Shown here one piece after another: positions 14,240 to 22,534 of a stretch of DNA of 25,382 nucleotides (positions are counted from its first letter, which is position 1; each line of letters begins with the position of its first letter). A model generated the notes under the pieces. That model did not search any database, was not told the DNA's origin, and saw only the letters and a list, made by a program, of their open reading frames with translations. Source of the stretch: an uncultured Sinobacteraceae bacterium (lineage in GTDB: Bacteria > Pseudomonadota > Gammaproteobacteria > Steroidobacterales > Steroidobacteraceae); NCBI GenBank assembly GCA_937902995.1, contig CALEKY010000050.1, forward strand, positions 1-25,382. Direction: 5' to 3'. Both the position numbers and the translations under genes were made by a program.

Positions 14240-15973
14240 ATGAACGCGCTTAATCTGAGTGTCAGAGCCAAGCTCTACGCCACGCTGGCTTTGGCGACGA
14301 TCGTCATGATCGCCGTCGGCGTCGTCGGCCTGACGGGTACGAAATCCAGCAATACCGACCTCGATGCGATTTTCTCGAATCGATTCATGCCGACCGGCTG
14401 GGTAGGCACGATCGAGACGCACGAGCGCGAGCTTCTGTCGAAGGCGGAGGACGTGGTCATCCGCCAGGACGCGAGCGCCGTCAAGAGCGCCATGAATCTG
14501 CTCGACGACCGCGAAGCGGTCATCCGCGAGCTGTGGGACAAGCTGAACGCCACCGAGCTCACATCTGAAGAGCGCAAGATCGTCGAGAAATTCGGTCGTC
14601 ATCAGTCCGACGTGCTCACGTACGTGCGCGACGCGCTCGTCGCTGCGCAGTCGGGCATGTTCGACAAGGCCGAGTCGCTGCTCATCGAGAAGGCGCGGCC
14701 GACGTACGATCAGTTGACGGGTGCGAGCGAGGAGCTGCTCGCGAAGCAGATCGAAGTCGCCCAGAAGATGCGCGGCGACGCGGATGCGAGCTTCAAGCGC
14801 AACTCGGCTTTCATCATCGGTGCGATCGTGATCGGCGCGGGCCTTGCGGCCTTCCTCGGCTCGATGCTCGTGCGCTCGATTACTTCGACGCTGAATGCCG
14901 CCGTGAACATTGCCGACCGGATCGCAAGCGGCGAGCTCGGCAACGAAGTGCGCGTGGAGAGCGCCGATGAGCTCGGCAAGCTCCTCGACTCGCTCAAGCG
15001 CATGGACGCAAAGCTCGTCGAGATCGTCGGCACCGTGCGCAGCAGCGCCGATGCGGTCGGTGCCGCGGCGCGCGAGCTCTCGCACGGCAACGACGACCTG
15101 TCGCAGCGTACGCAGGAACAGGCCGCCGCGCTCGAGCAGACCGCTTCGAGCATGGAAGAAATGACTGCCACGGTGAAACAGAACGCGGACAATGCGCGTC
15201 AAGCGAATCAGTTGGCGGTCGGTGCGCGCGAGCAGGCCGAAAAGGGCGGTGCCGTCGTGCAGCGTGCGATCGGCGCGATGGGCGAGATCAATGCGTCGAG
15301 CCGCAAGATCGCCGACATCATCAGCGTCATCGACGAAATCGCTTTCCAGACCAACCTGCTCGCGTTGAACGCTGCCGTCGAAGCGGCGCGTGCGGGCGAA
15401 CAGGGTCGCGGCTTTGCCGTAGTGGCGACCGAAGTGCGCAACCTCGCGCAGCGTAGCGCGAGCGCGGCGAAGGAGATCAAGGATCTCATCAACGACTCGG
15501 TCGAGAAGGTCAAGATCGGCTCGGAGCTCGTCGACGAGTCGGGCAAGACGCTCACCGAGATCATGGAGAGCGTGAAGAAGGTGACCGACATCGTCGCAGA
15601 GATTGCGGCTGCAAGCGAAGAGCAGTCGGCCGGCATCGAGCAGGTCAACAACGCAGTGACGCAGATGGACAACGTCACGCAGCAGAACGCCGCGCTCGTC
15701 GAGCAAGCGTCCGCTGCGAGCAAATCGATGGAGCAGCAGTCGGCGAAGCTCATCCAACAGATCGGCTACTTCCGGACCAACGCCGCACACGTTTCGTATT
15801 CCGCGCCGACTGCGTCGGTGCAGTCGACGCCGGCCGCTACTGCGAAGCCGGCTGCGCGGCCGATGCCGGCGCCGCGAGCGAAACCTCGCCGTCCGGCACA
15901 GGCCCTCGCTGCCGCGACGGCGCAGCCGCTCGCGCGCGCAAGTGGCGACGACAGCGTGTGGCAGGAGTTCTAA
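14240..15973 (+). CDS. Methyl-accepting chemotaxis protein with four-helix-bundle sensor and C-terminal tethering pentapeptide
   Basis: The product is 577 residues with TM1 (about 11-31), a periplasmic four-helix-bundle type ligand domain (about 35-188), TM2 (about 189-211), HAMP (about 212-265) and a cytoplasmic signalling hairpin. The tip carries EIAFQTNLLALNAAVEAARA then GEQGRGFAVVATEVRNLAQR, near residues 365-400, typical of the Tsr-like class. A flexible Ala/Pro-rich linker of about 55 residues ends in VWQEF, which fits the xWxxF form of the CheR/CheB-binding pentapeptide (NWETF in E. coli Tsr). The ATG at 14240 follows a gggtggga stretch; an upstream extension to 14138 overlaps cheA and has no homology. 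It is probably the dedicated receptor of this operon. The ligand cannot be predicted. Confidence 0.95.
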   Translation: MNALNLSVRAKLYATLALATIVMIAVGVVGLTGTKSSNTDLDAIFSNRFMPTGWVGTIETHERELLSKAEDVVIRQDASAVKSAMNLLDDREAVIRELWDKLNATELTSEERKIVEKFGRHQSDVLTYVRDALVAAQSGMFDKAESLLIEKARPTYDQLTGASEELLAKQIEVAQKMRGDADASFKRNSAFIIGAIVIGAGLAAFLGSMLVRSITSTLNAAVNIADRIASGELGNEVRVESADELGKLLDSLKRMDAKLVEIVGTVRSSADAVGAAARELSHGNDDLSQRTQEQAAALEQTASSMEEMTATVKQNADNARQANQLAVGAREQAEKGGAVVQRAIGAMGEINASSRKIADIISVIDEIAFQTNLLALNAAVEAARAGEQGRGFAVVATEVRNLAQRSASAAKEIKDLINDSVEKVKIGSELVDESGKTLTEIMESVKKVTDIVAEIAAASEEQSAGIEQVNNAVTQMDNVTQQNAALVEQASAASKSMEQQSAKLIQQIGYFRTNAAHVSYSAPTASVQSTPAATAKPAARPMPAPRAKPRRPAQALAAATAQPLARASGDDSVWQEF

Positions 15974-16084
15974 GTGGCTACGAGCGCGTCGGGTGCGGGA
16001 AAGCGCTCGGCGCGCGAGTGCAAAGTCGCTAACACGCCCTGACGGGCGAACGAAGGCTCGAGAGAGCCGTGCTTGGGATCGAAC
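15974..16084 (+). promoter_or_regulatory. cheW leader with two small hairpins
   Basis: The 111-base gap between mcp and cheW holds hairpin cgccc-tgac-gggcg (16035-16048) and hairpin ggctc-gaga-gagcc (16055-16068), the latter with a GNRA-type loop. No FliA promoter or T-run is seen. They may be processing or stability elements in the operon mRNA. Confidence 0.4.
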
Positions 16085-16603
16085 ATGACACCGAACACTT
16101 CGGAAATTTCGCAGGCCGCCGCGGTTCTGACCTCGAACCAGGTGCTGACCTTTACGCTCGGCGACGAGACCTACGGGGTCGACATCCTGCGAGTGCAGGA
16201 GATCCGCGGCTGGTCGCCGGTCACCCGCATTCCTCAATCGCCCGCGCACGTGCTCGGCGTTCTCAACTTGCGCGGCTCGATCGTGCCGATCGTCGACTTG
16301 CGCATGCGTTTCGATCTCGAGCGCGCGGAATACACGCCGCTCACGGTCATCATCGTGCTGTCGGTCGAATCGCCGCTCGGCAGGCGCGACTTCGGCGTCG
16401 TCGTCGACGGAGTGTCCGATGTAATCGACGTGCCGCGCGATGAGATCAAGCCCGCGCCCGAGCTCGGTGCGCACGTCAGCACGGAGTTCATCGCGGGATT
16501 GGCTTCGGTGTCGGGACGCATGCTGATGTTGCTCGACATCGATCGGCTCATCGGCTCGGACATCGCGGGTGCAATGCCGCTGGCCGAGGCGGCGTGCGCA
16601 TAA
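16085..16603 (+). CDS. cheW: Chemotaxis adaptor protein CheW
   Basis: The 172-residue CheW domain protein couples receptors to CheA. Recognisable segments are VLTFTLGDETYGVDILRVQEI (in two overlapping parts), the conserved PVTRIPQSPAHVLGVLNLRG with the GxxxLRG turn and following IVPIVDLRMRF, and VVVDGVSDVIDVP. The start at ATG 16085 is preceded by ggga at six bases. An alternative TTG at 16073 adds only four residues. The short Ala-rich tail is normal for the family. It lies between the receptor and cheR genes. Confidence 0.95.
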   Translation: MTPNTSEISQAAAVLTSNQVLTFTLGDETYGVDILRVQEIRGWSPVTRIPQSPAHVLGVLNLRGSIVPIVDLRMRFDLERAEYTPLTVIIVLSVESPLGRRDFGVVVDGVSDVIDVPRDEIKPAPELGAHVSTEFIAGLASVSGRMLMLLDIDRLIGSDIAGAMPLAEAACA

Positions 16604-16667
16604 GCAGGGAGCGAGGCGGTGCGCGGCGGTTCGATACGAGGATCGCGGCGAGCACGAACCGAGAGCG

Positions 16668-17561
16668 ATGAGAGGATCTTGCGGCATCGAGCCAGTCGCC
16701 CCAGACATCGGACTGTCGAGCTACGGTCCGGTGCTCGGCGATGCGGAGTTCGAGTTCATTCGCCACGTCGTCGCGGAGAATGCCGGAATTTCATTGGGTC
16801 CCAACAAGCGCCAATTGGTGCAGGGACGGCTCGGGCGCCGCTTGCGCGAGCTCAATCTGCCGTCCTTCGAAGCGTATTGCGATCACGTGCGCAATTCGGG
16901 TCCGGAGGAGCTCGTCGCGCTCATCAATGCGATCACGACGAACGTCACGTCCTTCTTCCGCGAGAATCATCACTTCGAGGCGCTCGCGAGCTACATGCTC
17001 CCGGAGGCTTTTCAGCGCAACCGCGCCTCGCGGCGTGTGCGGATGTGGTCTGCCGGCTGCTCGTCGGGAGAGGAGCCCTACTGTATTGCGATGGTGGCGC
17101 GCGAGGTCTTGCCGGAAGGTCAATCCTGGGACCTCAAGATCCTCGCGACCGACATCGATAGCGAAATGATCGAAACGGCCAAGCGCGGCATCTATCCGCT
17201 GGATCGGCTCGCCAACGTGTCGCAGCAACGTTTGCGCAAGCACTTTCACAAGGGCACTCGCGAGCACTCGGGATCGGCGAAGGTCCGGCCCGAGGTCGCA
17301 GAGCTCGTCACGTTCCGTACTTTGAACCTCATGGATCCATGGCCGATGCGCGGGCCCTTCGACATCATTTTCTGTCGCAACGTCATGATCTATTTCGATC
17401 AGGCGACACGGGAGCGTCTGCTCAACCGTTTTGCGGACATCCTGGTCACCGACGGTTACCTGTGTCTCGGTCACTCCGAGTCCATTCACGGCTCGTCGAG
17501 CCCGTTCAAGCTCGTCGGTAAGACCATCTATCGCAGAATCGGAGCGCCACATGCTCAATGA
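16668..17561 (+). CDS. cheR: Chemotaxis protein methyltransferase CheR
   Basis: The 297-residue enzyme methylates receptor glutamates using S-adenosylmethionine. The N-terminal helical CheR domain (about 20-85) precedes the SAM-binding domain with SAGCSSGEEPYCIAM (about 127-141), LKILATDIDSEMI and FDIIFCRNVMIYFD (about 230-243). The ATG at 16668 was chosen because homology begins soon after (SSYGPVLGDAEFEFI); the frame stays open to 16569 without homology. The ribosome binding site is weak (gagag). The gene overlaps cheD by 11 bases. With the receptor's C-terminal VWQEF, a tethered methylation mode is likely if the beta subdomain of this CheR carries the binding loop. Confidence 0.95.
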   Translation: MRGSCGIEPVAPDIGLSSYGPVLGDAEFEFIRHVVAENAGISLGPNKRQLVQGRLGRRLRELNLPSFEAYCDHVRNSGPEELVALINAITTNVTSFFRENHHFEALASYMLPEAFQRNRASRRVRMWSAGCSSGEEPYCIAMVAREVLPEGQSWDLKILATDIDSEMIETAKRGIYPLDRLANVSQQRLRKHFHKGTREHSGSAKVRPEVAELVTFRTLNLMDPWPMRGPFDIIFCRNVMIYFDQATRERLLNRFADILVTDGYLCLGHSESIHGSSSPFKLVGKTIYRRIGAPHAQ

Positions 17562-18183
17562 TGCGGTTCATGCGCCGCTGCCTCGGGCACTGCCGGGCTT
17601 CGAGAACATTCGCCGCTATCGCAATGCGAGCGGCATGGTCATCGTCAAGCTGTTGCCGGGCGATTACTACGTGACGCGCGAAGACGAGGTGCTCGATACC
17701 GTGCTCGGCTCGTGCGTTTCGGCGTGTATTCGCAATCCGTATCTGAAAATCGGCGGGATGAATCACTTCATGCTGCCGCGCCCGAGCGGCAATACCGAGG
17801 ACACGTGGGAGCGCGTTGCCGGACGCGCCACGCGCTACGGCACGGCGTCCATGGAAAAGCTCATCAACCGGATCCTGAGTGCCGGCGGCACTCGCGCCGA
17901 CCTGGAGGTCAAGATTTTCGGCGGCGGGCGGGTGCTCTCGACACTGACCGACATCGGCACGCGCAACGTGGCTTTCGTTCGCGAGTTCCTCAAACAGGAG
18001 GGATTGAAAGTCGTCTCGGAAGATGTCGGCGATGTGTGCTCGCGGCACATTCAGTACTTTCCGCTCACTGGCCGGGTTCGCGTGCGGCATTTGCGTTCGC
18101 GCATGGACGTCGTGCACGAGGAGCAGCGATACCTGCGCGGTCTGGACCAGGCTCCGGTCGCCGGCGAAATCGATCTGTTCTGA
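17551..18183 (+). CDS. cheD: Chemoreceptor glutamine deamidase CheD
   Basis: The 210-residue protein has the CheD catalytic pair Cys55 in TVLGSCVSAC and His72 in GGMNHFMLP. Later segments are RYGTASMEKLIN, VKIFGGGRVL and GDVCSRHIQYFP, all typical of the family. CheD deamidates receptor glutamines to glutamates, creating methylation sites, and in other bacteria also partners CheC, which is not seen here. A C-terminal extension of about 30 residues follows the conserved core. The ATG overlaps the cheR 3' end, with ggag seven bases upstream, so the two are coupled. The 84-base gap to cheB carries paired hairpins described separately. Confidence 0.94.
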   Translation: MLNDAVHAPLPRALPGFENIRRYRNASGMVIVKLLPGDYYVTREDEVLDTVLGSCVSACIRNPYLKIGGMNHFMLPRPSGNTEDTWERVAGRATRYGTASMEKLINRILSAGGTRADLEVKIFGGGRVLSTLTDIGTRNVAFVREFLKQEGLKVVSEDVGDVCSRHIQYFPLTGRVRVRHLRSRMDVVHEEQRYLRGLDQAPVAGEIDLF

Positions 18184-18233
18184 ACGAGGATGGCAGTGGC
18201 ATCCCCAAACTTACAACTTCAAGCGCCAGGGAC

Positions 18234-18259
18234 GGTCGGAGACCGACCGCAAGGTCGGT
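18234..18259 (+). promoter_or_regulatory. Mutually exclusive hairpins directly upstream of cheB
   Basis: Segment A ggtcgg (18234-18239) can pair with segment B ccgacc (18243-18248) across a 3-base loop. Segment B, as accgacc (18242-18248), can instead pair with segment C ggtcggt (18253-18259) across a GCAA tetraloop. The second hairpin ends eight bases before the cheB ATG and covers the only purine-rich candidate ribosome binding site (aagg). This layout fits a post-transcriptional switch on cheB. Confidence 0.5.
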
Positions 18260-18267
18260 AGCTCGTT

Positions 18268-19377
18268 ATGGCAATCAAAGTCCTCATCGTCGACGACTCC
18301 GCACTCGTGCGAAAGCTGCTGACCGAGATGCTGAGCAAAGACTCGGAAATCGAAGTTGTCGGCACGGCCTCGGATCCGTATGTGGCACGCGAGAAGATCA
18401 AGGCGCTCAATCCCGACGTGATCACGCTCGACGTCGAGATGCCGCGCATGGACGGCGTGACCTTTCTGGAGAACCTGATGCGGCTGCGGCCCATGCCGGT
18501 CGTAATGGTCTCGTCGCTCACGCAACGCGGTGCGGATGTGACGCTGCGCTCGCTGGAGCTCGGCGCCATCGACTTCGTCGCCAAGCCCAAGCTCGACGTC
18601 GCAGGCACGTTGACGAGCTATGCCGATGAGCTCATCGCGAAGGTGAAGACCGCGGCGAACGCCCGTGTCTATGCACGGCCGAAAACGATTCGCGCGACGG
18701 CGAGACAGGTCGATCCGCGTCGCACAGCCGATGCCATTCTTCCATTGTCCGCACCGCACCGAGTGCTGCGGACGACGGACCGGATCGTGGCGATCGGCGC
18801 TTCCACGGGCGGGACCGAAGCGATTCGCGCGTTGCTCGAAAACCTTCCGGCGGACGCTCCGGCCATCGTGATCTCGCAACATATTCCTGCAGCGTTCAGT
18901 AAAGCCTTTGCGGAACGCATGAATCGTTGCTCGCCGATGGCGGTGTGCGAAGCGCAGGACGGCCAATACATCCTGCCCGGCCACGTGTACATCGCGCCTG
19001 GCGATCGGCATCTGCTCGTGGCTCGGGACGGCGCGCGTTATGTCTGTCGGCTGAACGACGGACCGGCGGTGAATCGGCATCGGCCGAGCGTCGACGTGAT
19101 GTTCCGGTCCGTCGCGCAAAACGTCGGACCGAATGCGTTGGGCATCCTGCTTACGGGGATGGGCGACGATGGCGCGCGCGGTCTAAAGGAGATGCTCGAG
19201 GCCGGCGCGCGCACGATTGCGCAGGACGAAGCCACCAGCGTCGTGTGGGGGATGCCCGGTGCAGCATACAAACTAGGGGCCGCAGAAATCGTGCTGCCCC
19301 TGCTGCGCATTCCCGCAGAGATTCTCAAGTTTGCCCACGGAACCGCGCCCGCAGCCGAGCTGGCCGCCGGTGCCTGA
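18268..19377 (+). CDS. cheB: Protein-glutamate methylesterase/deamidase CheB
   Basis: The 369-residue protein has a receiver domain (1-120; Asp9, Asp10, phospho-acceptor Asp55 in TLDVEMPRMDG, Lys in AKPK) and a linker rich in Arg and Ala. The C-terminal methylesterase domain (about 170-355) has the catalytic Ser in GASTGGTEA, His in SQHIPAAFS and Asp in LTGMGDDGARG. Phosphorylation by CheA activates removal of receptor methyl groups, giving negative feedback for adaptation. The C-terminal tail is short and Ala-rich. The start at 18268 is fixed by homology, since MAIKVLIVDDS is the true domain start. It is the last che gene of the operon; a weak hairpin after it at 19425-19443 may end transcription. 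Confidence 0.96.
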   Translation: MAIKVLIVDDSALVRKLLTEMLSKDSEIEVVGTASDPYVAREKIKALNPDVITLDVEMPRMDGVTFLENLMRLRPMPVVMVSSLTQRGADVTLRSLELGAIDFVAKPKLDVAGTLTSYADELIAKVKTAANARVYARPKTIRATARQVDPRRTADAILPLSAPHRVLRTTDRIVAIGASTGGTEAIRALLENLPADAPAIVISQHIPAAFSKAFAERMNRCSPMAVCEAQDGQYILPGHVYIAPGDRHLLVARDGARYVCRLNDGPAVNRHRPSVDVMFRSVAQNVGPNALGILLTGMGDDGARGLKEMLEAGARTIAQDEATSVVWGMPGAAYKLGAAEIVLPLLRIPAEILKFAHGTAPAAELAAGA

Positions 19378-19504
19378 AACTGCTTGTCGGCAAGCTCCCG
19401 TCGAATCTGATAACCGTGACGCAGACAGGCTCGCTGCGCCTGTTTACCCTGCAGACGTAGCGCTGCCTTGCCGCATTTCGGGCGGTAGGCGCGCTCGTTG
19501 TCCC

Positions 19505-19531
19505 TATAGACCGCGGTGAGATTGCCGATAC
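19505..19531 (+). promoter_or_regulatory. Sigma-28-like sequence overlapping the start region of the HDOD gene
   Basis: TATA, 15 bases, then GCCGATAC matches the FliA consensus with one mismatch in each box. The predicted transcript would begin near 19538, practically at the ATG codons 19534/19540. If real, the message would be leaderless from 19540. Confidence 0.35.
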
Positions 19532-19533
19532 CG

Positions 19534-20433
19534 ATGAGTATGAGCCAACTAGCCCATTCGGCTCCGGATGAAACGACCGTACCGTCCCCGAACAGCGGTG
19601 CGTTCGCATTCGTCGCGGAGCTCGCTCAGGAAGTTTCGAAGGGACGCGTCGAACTGCCTTCGTTTCCGGATGTGGCCGTGCGAGTCCGCAAAGTGCTCGC
19701 CGACGAGAACGTGTCGAACGAACAGATCGCACGCGTCGTCGGCTCGGAGGCCGGCCTTGCTGCACGCGTGCTGACGCTCGCGAGCTCGGCGGCGCTGAAT
19801 CCGAGCGGCAAACCGGTGACGGAGTTGAAGACTGCCGTCAATCGCATCGGGCACAACAATGTGCGTACGGCTGCGGTGGCATTTGCGATCGCGCAATTGC
19901 GACGAGCCAGCGAGCTCAAGCACATCGCCACCGAGCTCGAGCAGCTTTGGCGAGAGGCGACTCTCGTGGCAGCGCTGTGCCACGCGATTGCGTCGCGGTC
20001 GCGTTGCGTCAATGCCGACGAGGCCATGCTCGCGGGTCTGCTCCACAACGTCGGCAAGATCTACATCCTGGCACGGGCCAACCGTCATGAGGCGCTCTTC
20101 AAGGATCCCGCGGCGCTCGGCCAGATCATGCGCGACTGGCATGCAAACATCGGCAAGGCCATCGTGGAAAACTGGGGCTTTCCCGGTCACATCGCCGATG
20201 CCGTCGGCGAGCACGAGGCCGTCGATCGCCAAGTCGAACAGCCGGATCTCACCGACGTGCTGTCGGTCGCGGTCATGATGTCCGGCTTCATGGGTCACGA
20301 GACGGATCTCGAGCTCAACATGCAGGGCGTCAAAGCTTTCTGGCGGCTCGGTCTCGACAACGCCAAGTGCGTGCACGTGATGCGCGATTGTGCGGAGGAG
20401 ATCAGCGCGTTGCGGGCAGCGCTCGGCGATTGA
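19534..20433 (+). CDS. HDOD-domain protein
   Basis: The product is 299 residues from the ATG at 19534 (or 297 from 19540; no strong ribosome binding site favours either). After a variable N-terminus of about 25 residues the HDOD domain covers about 30-235. It has LPSFPDVAVRVRKVL, SEAGLAARVLTLASSA, VNRIGHNNVRTAAVAFA and LAGLLHNVGKIYI. In that last motif the HD pair of true phosphohydrolases is HN, so enzymatic activity is not expected. HDOD proteins act as regulators in signalling, motility and second-messenger pathways. Its position right after cheB, with a FliA-like sequence in front, suggests a motility-linked role; this is inference. Confidence 0.85.
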   Translation: MSMSQLAHSAPDETTVPSPNSGAFAFVAELAQEVSKGRVELPSFPDVAVRVRKVLADENVSNEQIARVVGSEAGLAARVLTLASSAALNPSGKPVTELKTAVNRIGHNNVRTAAVAFAIAQLRRASELKHIATELEQLWREATLVAALCHAIASRSRCVNADEAMLAGLLHNVGKIYILARANRHEALFKDPAALGQIMRDWHANIGKAIVENWGFPGHIADAVGEHEAVDRQVEQPDLTDVLSVAVMMSGFMGHETDLELNMQGVKAFWRLGLDNAKCVHVMRDCAEEISALRAALGD

Positions 20434-20574
20434 TACTCGCCACGGCTGCACGAAGTTTTTCCGAAGCGGGCGCCGACTGCGAGTTTGTCTGACGGTTCGG
20501 TGCGCGCTTTCCATTAGGATCTCTTTCGGGCGCGAAACGTACTGATTGACGGGGCTCGTCCGCCGCGAGAGCGT

Positions 20575-22320
20575 GTGTCCGCGCCACGACAAGAGATGCC
20601 TCTGCCGGAAAGCTACGTGCGGAAGAGCGGAAAAATCCTCGTTGCGGAGGACGATCCCGAAGCTCGCGATCTGCTCGTCCTGATGTTAGGGACGGGCGAC
20701 TATGACGTGCTCGCCGCCGGCGACGGCGTCGAGGCGCTCGAGCTCGTCCGGCGCGAACGCCCCGATCTGCTGATCACCGACATCGTCATGCCGCGCATGG
20801 ACGGCTACGAGCTCGTGCGCCATTTGCGCGAGGACCGCGCCGTCGCACGGACTCCCGTGATCTTCTGCTCGGCTTCCTATCACCAGCGCGAAGTGCGCGA
20901 CATGGCCGAGGCGCTCGGCGTGTCCGCAACGATTGCCAAGCCTTACGACCGAGCCACGGTGCATAGTGCTGTCCAGCACGCCTTGCAGACTTCGGGGACC
21001 GATGGAAGTTGTCTGGAGCAAGGGGCAGCTCGGTTGCAGGCGACGCAAGATCGTTTGAACGCGCTCGTTGCCTTTACGCGGCAGATCTTCACGACGACCG
21101 AGGCGGAAGACATTCCGCGCTTCGCATGCAGAGCCGCCCGTGAAATCCTCATGGCTCAGTATGCAGAGCTTGTTCTGTGCAACGACGGCGCGGAGGGTGC
21201 GCGTTGTACCGAGAGCGGCCTGCCAGAGACCGGAATTTGGAAATTGTTGTCCGCACCGCTGTATCGCGAGCTGCGGGCGACGGTCGAAAACGGCGGCAGC
21301 GCTCTCTATCCGATGATTCCGCCGGAGCCGGCCCGTGTGACGCCGCAAATCGAGCCCGGCGAATTCGTCTCGATGCTCGGCGTGCCGATCGCGTCGGGCA
21401 CCCGCCGCTACGGCTATCTTTGTCTGATCAACCGCATCGGTCTCAGCGGATTCACGGAAGAGGATGTTGCCGTTGCACGTGCGATCACTGCGCAAGTAGC
21501 GGTTGCCTGCGAGAACGCAGCGCGCCTAGAAGCGCTGAGCGCCGAGATCGCGCAGCGTGCGGCGGCCGAAGCGGAGATACGCCGCTTGAATCAGGATCTC
21601 GAGCAGCGCGTCGCCCAGCGCACGATGGAGCTCGAGATCGCCAATCGGGAGCTCGAAGCGTTCTCGTATTCCGTGGCGCACGATCTGCGCGCACCGCTGC
21701 GACTCATCGATGCTCACGTGCAGATGCTGCGCGATGAGCAGGAGCTGAAAACGCCGAGCGCGGTCGGTCATCTCGATCACATTCGGCGCGGGGCCGCGCA
21801 AATGAGCGCGCTGATCGATGGGTTGCTCGCGCTCTCCCGCGTGAGTCATATCGAGATGAGACAGGAAGTTGTGTCGCTCAATGCCCTCCTCGAACAGGCG
21901 CTCGCGCATCTCGAGCAAGAGCTTTACATGCGCTCGATCGATTGGCGGATCGGATCGTTGGGGAACGCGCGCTGCGATCCGGCTTTGATGACCCAGGTGT
22001 TCGTGAACCTCGTCGGCAATTCGATCAAGTACACGCGCTACACACGCGGCGCACGCATCGAGATCGATCTGGAAAGAAGCTTCGAGCCGCACGTGTACGT
22101 GCGCGATAACGGCGTGGGTTTCGACATGCGTTACGCCAACAAGCTGTTCGGGGTGTTCCAACGCTTGCACGGCCCCGGCGAGTTCGAAGGCACCGGCATC
22201 GGTCTTGCCACCGTCAGCCGGATCATCGAGCGCCACGACGGGCGTATCTGGGCCGAGGCGCAGGTCGGGGGAGGGGCCACGTTTAGGTTTACGTTTCCTG
22301 GACTGAAGGTTGAAGGCTGA
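20575..22320 (+). CDS. Hybrid sensor: receiver, GAF domain and histidine kinase
   Basis: The product is 581 residues. A receiver domain (about 20-140) with phospho-acceptor Asp69 in LITDIVMPRMDG comes first. A GAF domain follows (about 155-325), then a coiled coil (about 325-365) and a HisKA domain with His369 in YSVAHDLRAPLR. The HATPase_c domain (about 460-580) has VNLVGNSIKY, DNGVGFD and GTGIGLATV. The HDLRAPL form resembles phytochrome-type kinases. The start is a GTG at 20575 with gagag upstream; an ATG at 20596 is the alternative. No DNA-binding partner lies beside it. The final residues LKVEG and the TGA stop are written in gctgaag heptamer units, so the C-terminus runs into a repeat array. 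Whether it communicates with the chemotaxis operon is unknown. Confidence 0.88.
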   Translation: MSAPRQEMPLPESYVRKSGKILVAEDDPEARDLLVLMLGTGDYDVLAAGDGVEALELVRRERPDLLITDIVMPRMDGYELVRHLREDRAVARTPVIFCSASYHQREVRDMAEALGVSATIAKPYDRATVHSAVQHALQTSGTDGSCLEQGAARLQATQDRLNALVAFTRQIFTTTEAEDIPRFACRAAREILMAQYAELVLCNDGAEGARCTESGLPETGIWKLLSAPLYRELRATVENGGSALYPMIPPEPARVTPQIEPGEFVSMLGVPIASGTRRYGYLCLINRIGLSGFTEEDVAVARAITAQVAVACENAARLEALSAEIAQRAAAEAEIRRLNQDLEQRVAQRTMELEIANRELEAFSYSVAHDLRAPLRLIDAHVQMLRDEQELKTPSAVGHLDHIRRGAAQMSALIDGLLALSRVSHIEMRQEVVSLNALLEQALAHLEQELYMRSIDWRIGSLGNARCDPALMTQVFVNLVGNSIKYTRYTRGARIEIDLERSFEPHVYVRDNGVGFDMRYANKLFGVFQRLHGPGEFEGTGIGLATVSRIIERHDGRIWAEAQVGGGATFRFTFPGLKVEG

Positions 22321-22330
22321 AGGCGAGGGT
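22303..22330. repeat. ctgaagg heptamer array overlapping the kinase stop codon
   Basis: Units ctgaagg (22303-22309), ttgaagg (22310-22316), ctgaagg (22317-22323) and a diverged cgagggt follow each other in period 7. The TGA stop of the kinase (22318-22320) is inside the third unit. The family is the same as at 3410-3462. Confidence 0.85.
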
Positions 22331-22443
22331 GCGCTCGTGCGCAGAACCTTTGCGTTGCGGCGGAAGCCTGCAAATGACGCGGCCCGCCCGCCGGGGCGGC
22401 CCATAGAAATGCGCGAACGCGCATGTTCCTTCGCCTTCAGCCT
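22314..22443. repeat. 130-bp element with 13-bp terminal inverted repeats and internal hairpins
   Basis: The left end aggctgaaggcga (22314-22326) is the exact reverse complement of the right end tcgccttcagcct (22431-22443). Inside are three stem-loops: tgcgc-tcgt-gcgca (22330-22343), a G/C-rich stem with one bulge (about 22380-22401) and atgcgcg-aa-cgcgcat (22409-22424). There is no coding capacity. The structure suggests a REP/BIME-like or MITE-like unit built from the gctgaag heptamer, and it forms much of the leuS leader. Confidence 0.65.
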
Positions 22444-22534
22444 AGCGGCGCAGCCGCCACTGCTGTTTGCGCGCGCGCTCTGCGCGGCTATGCTTGCGCC
22501 CCCTGTAATTCTTCGTCCATTCGCTAGTCTCCGC

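Noticed and set aside
15974..16084. Internal FliA promoter before cheW
   Set aside because: An aaagt box is present but no GCCGATAA-like -10 box lies at the right distance.
14051..16708. Antisense open frame of 885 codons opposite mcp and cheW
   Set aside because: It lies antisense to well-recognised domains, is Arg/Asp/His-rich as expected for shadow frames in high-GC DNA, and shows no domain.
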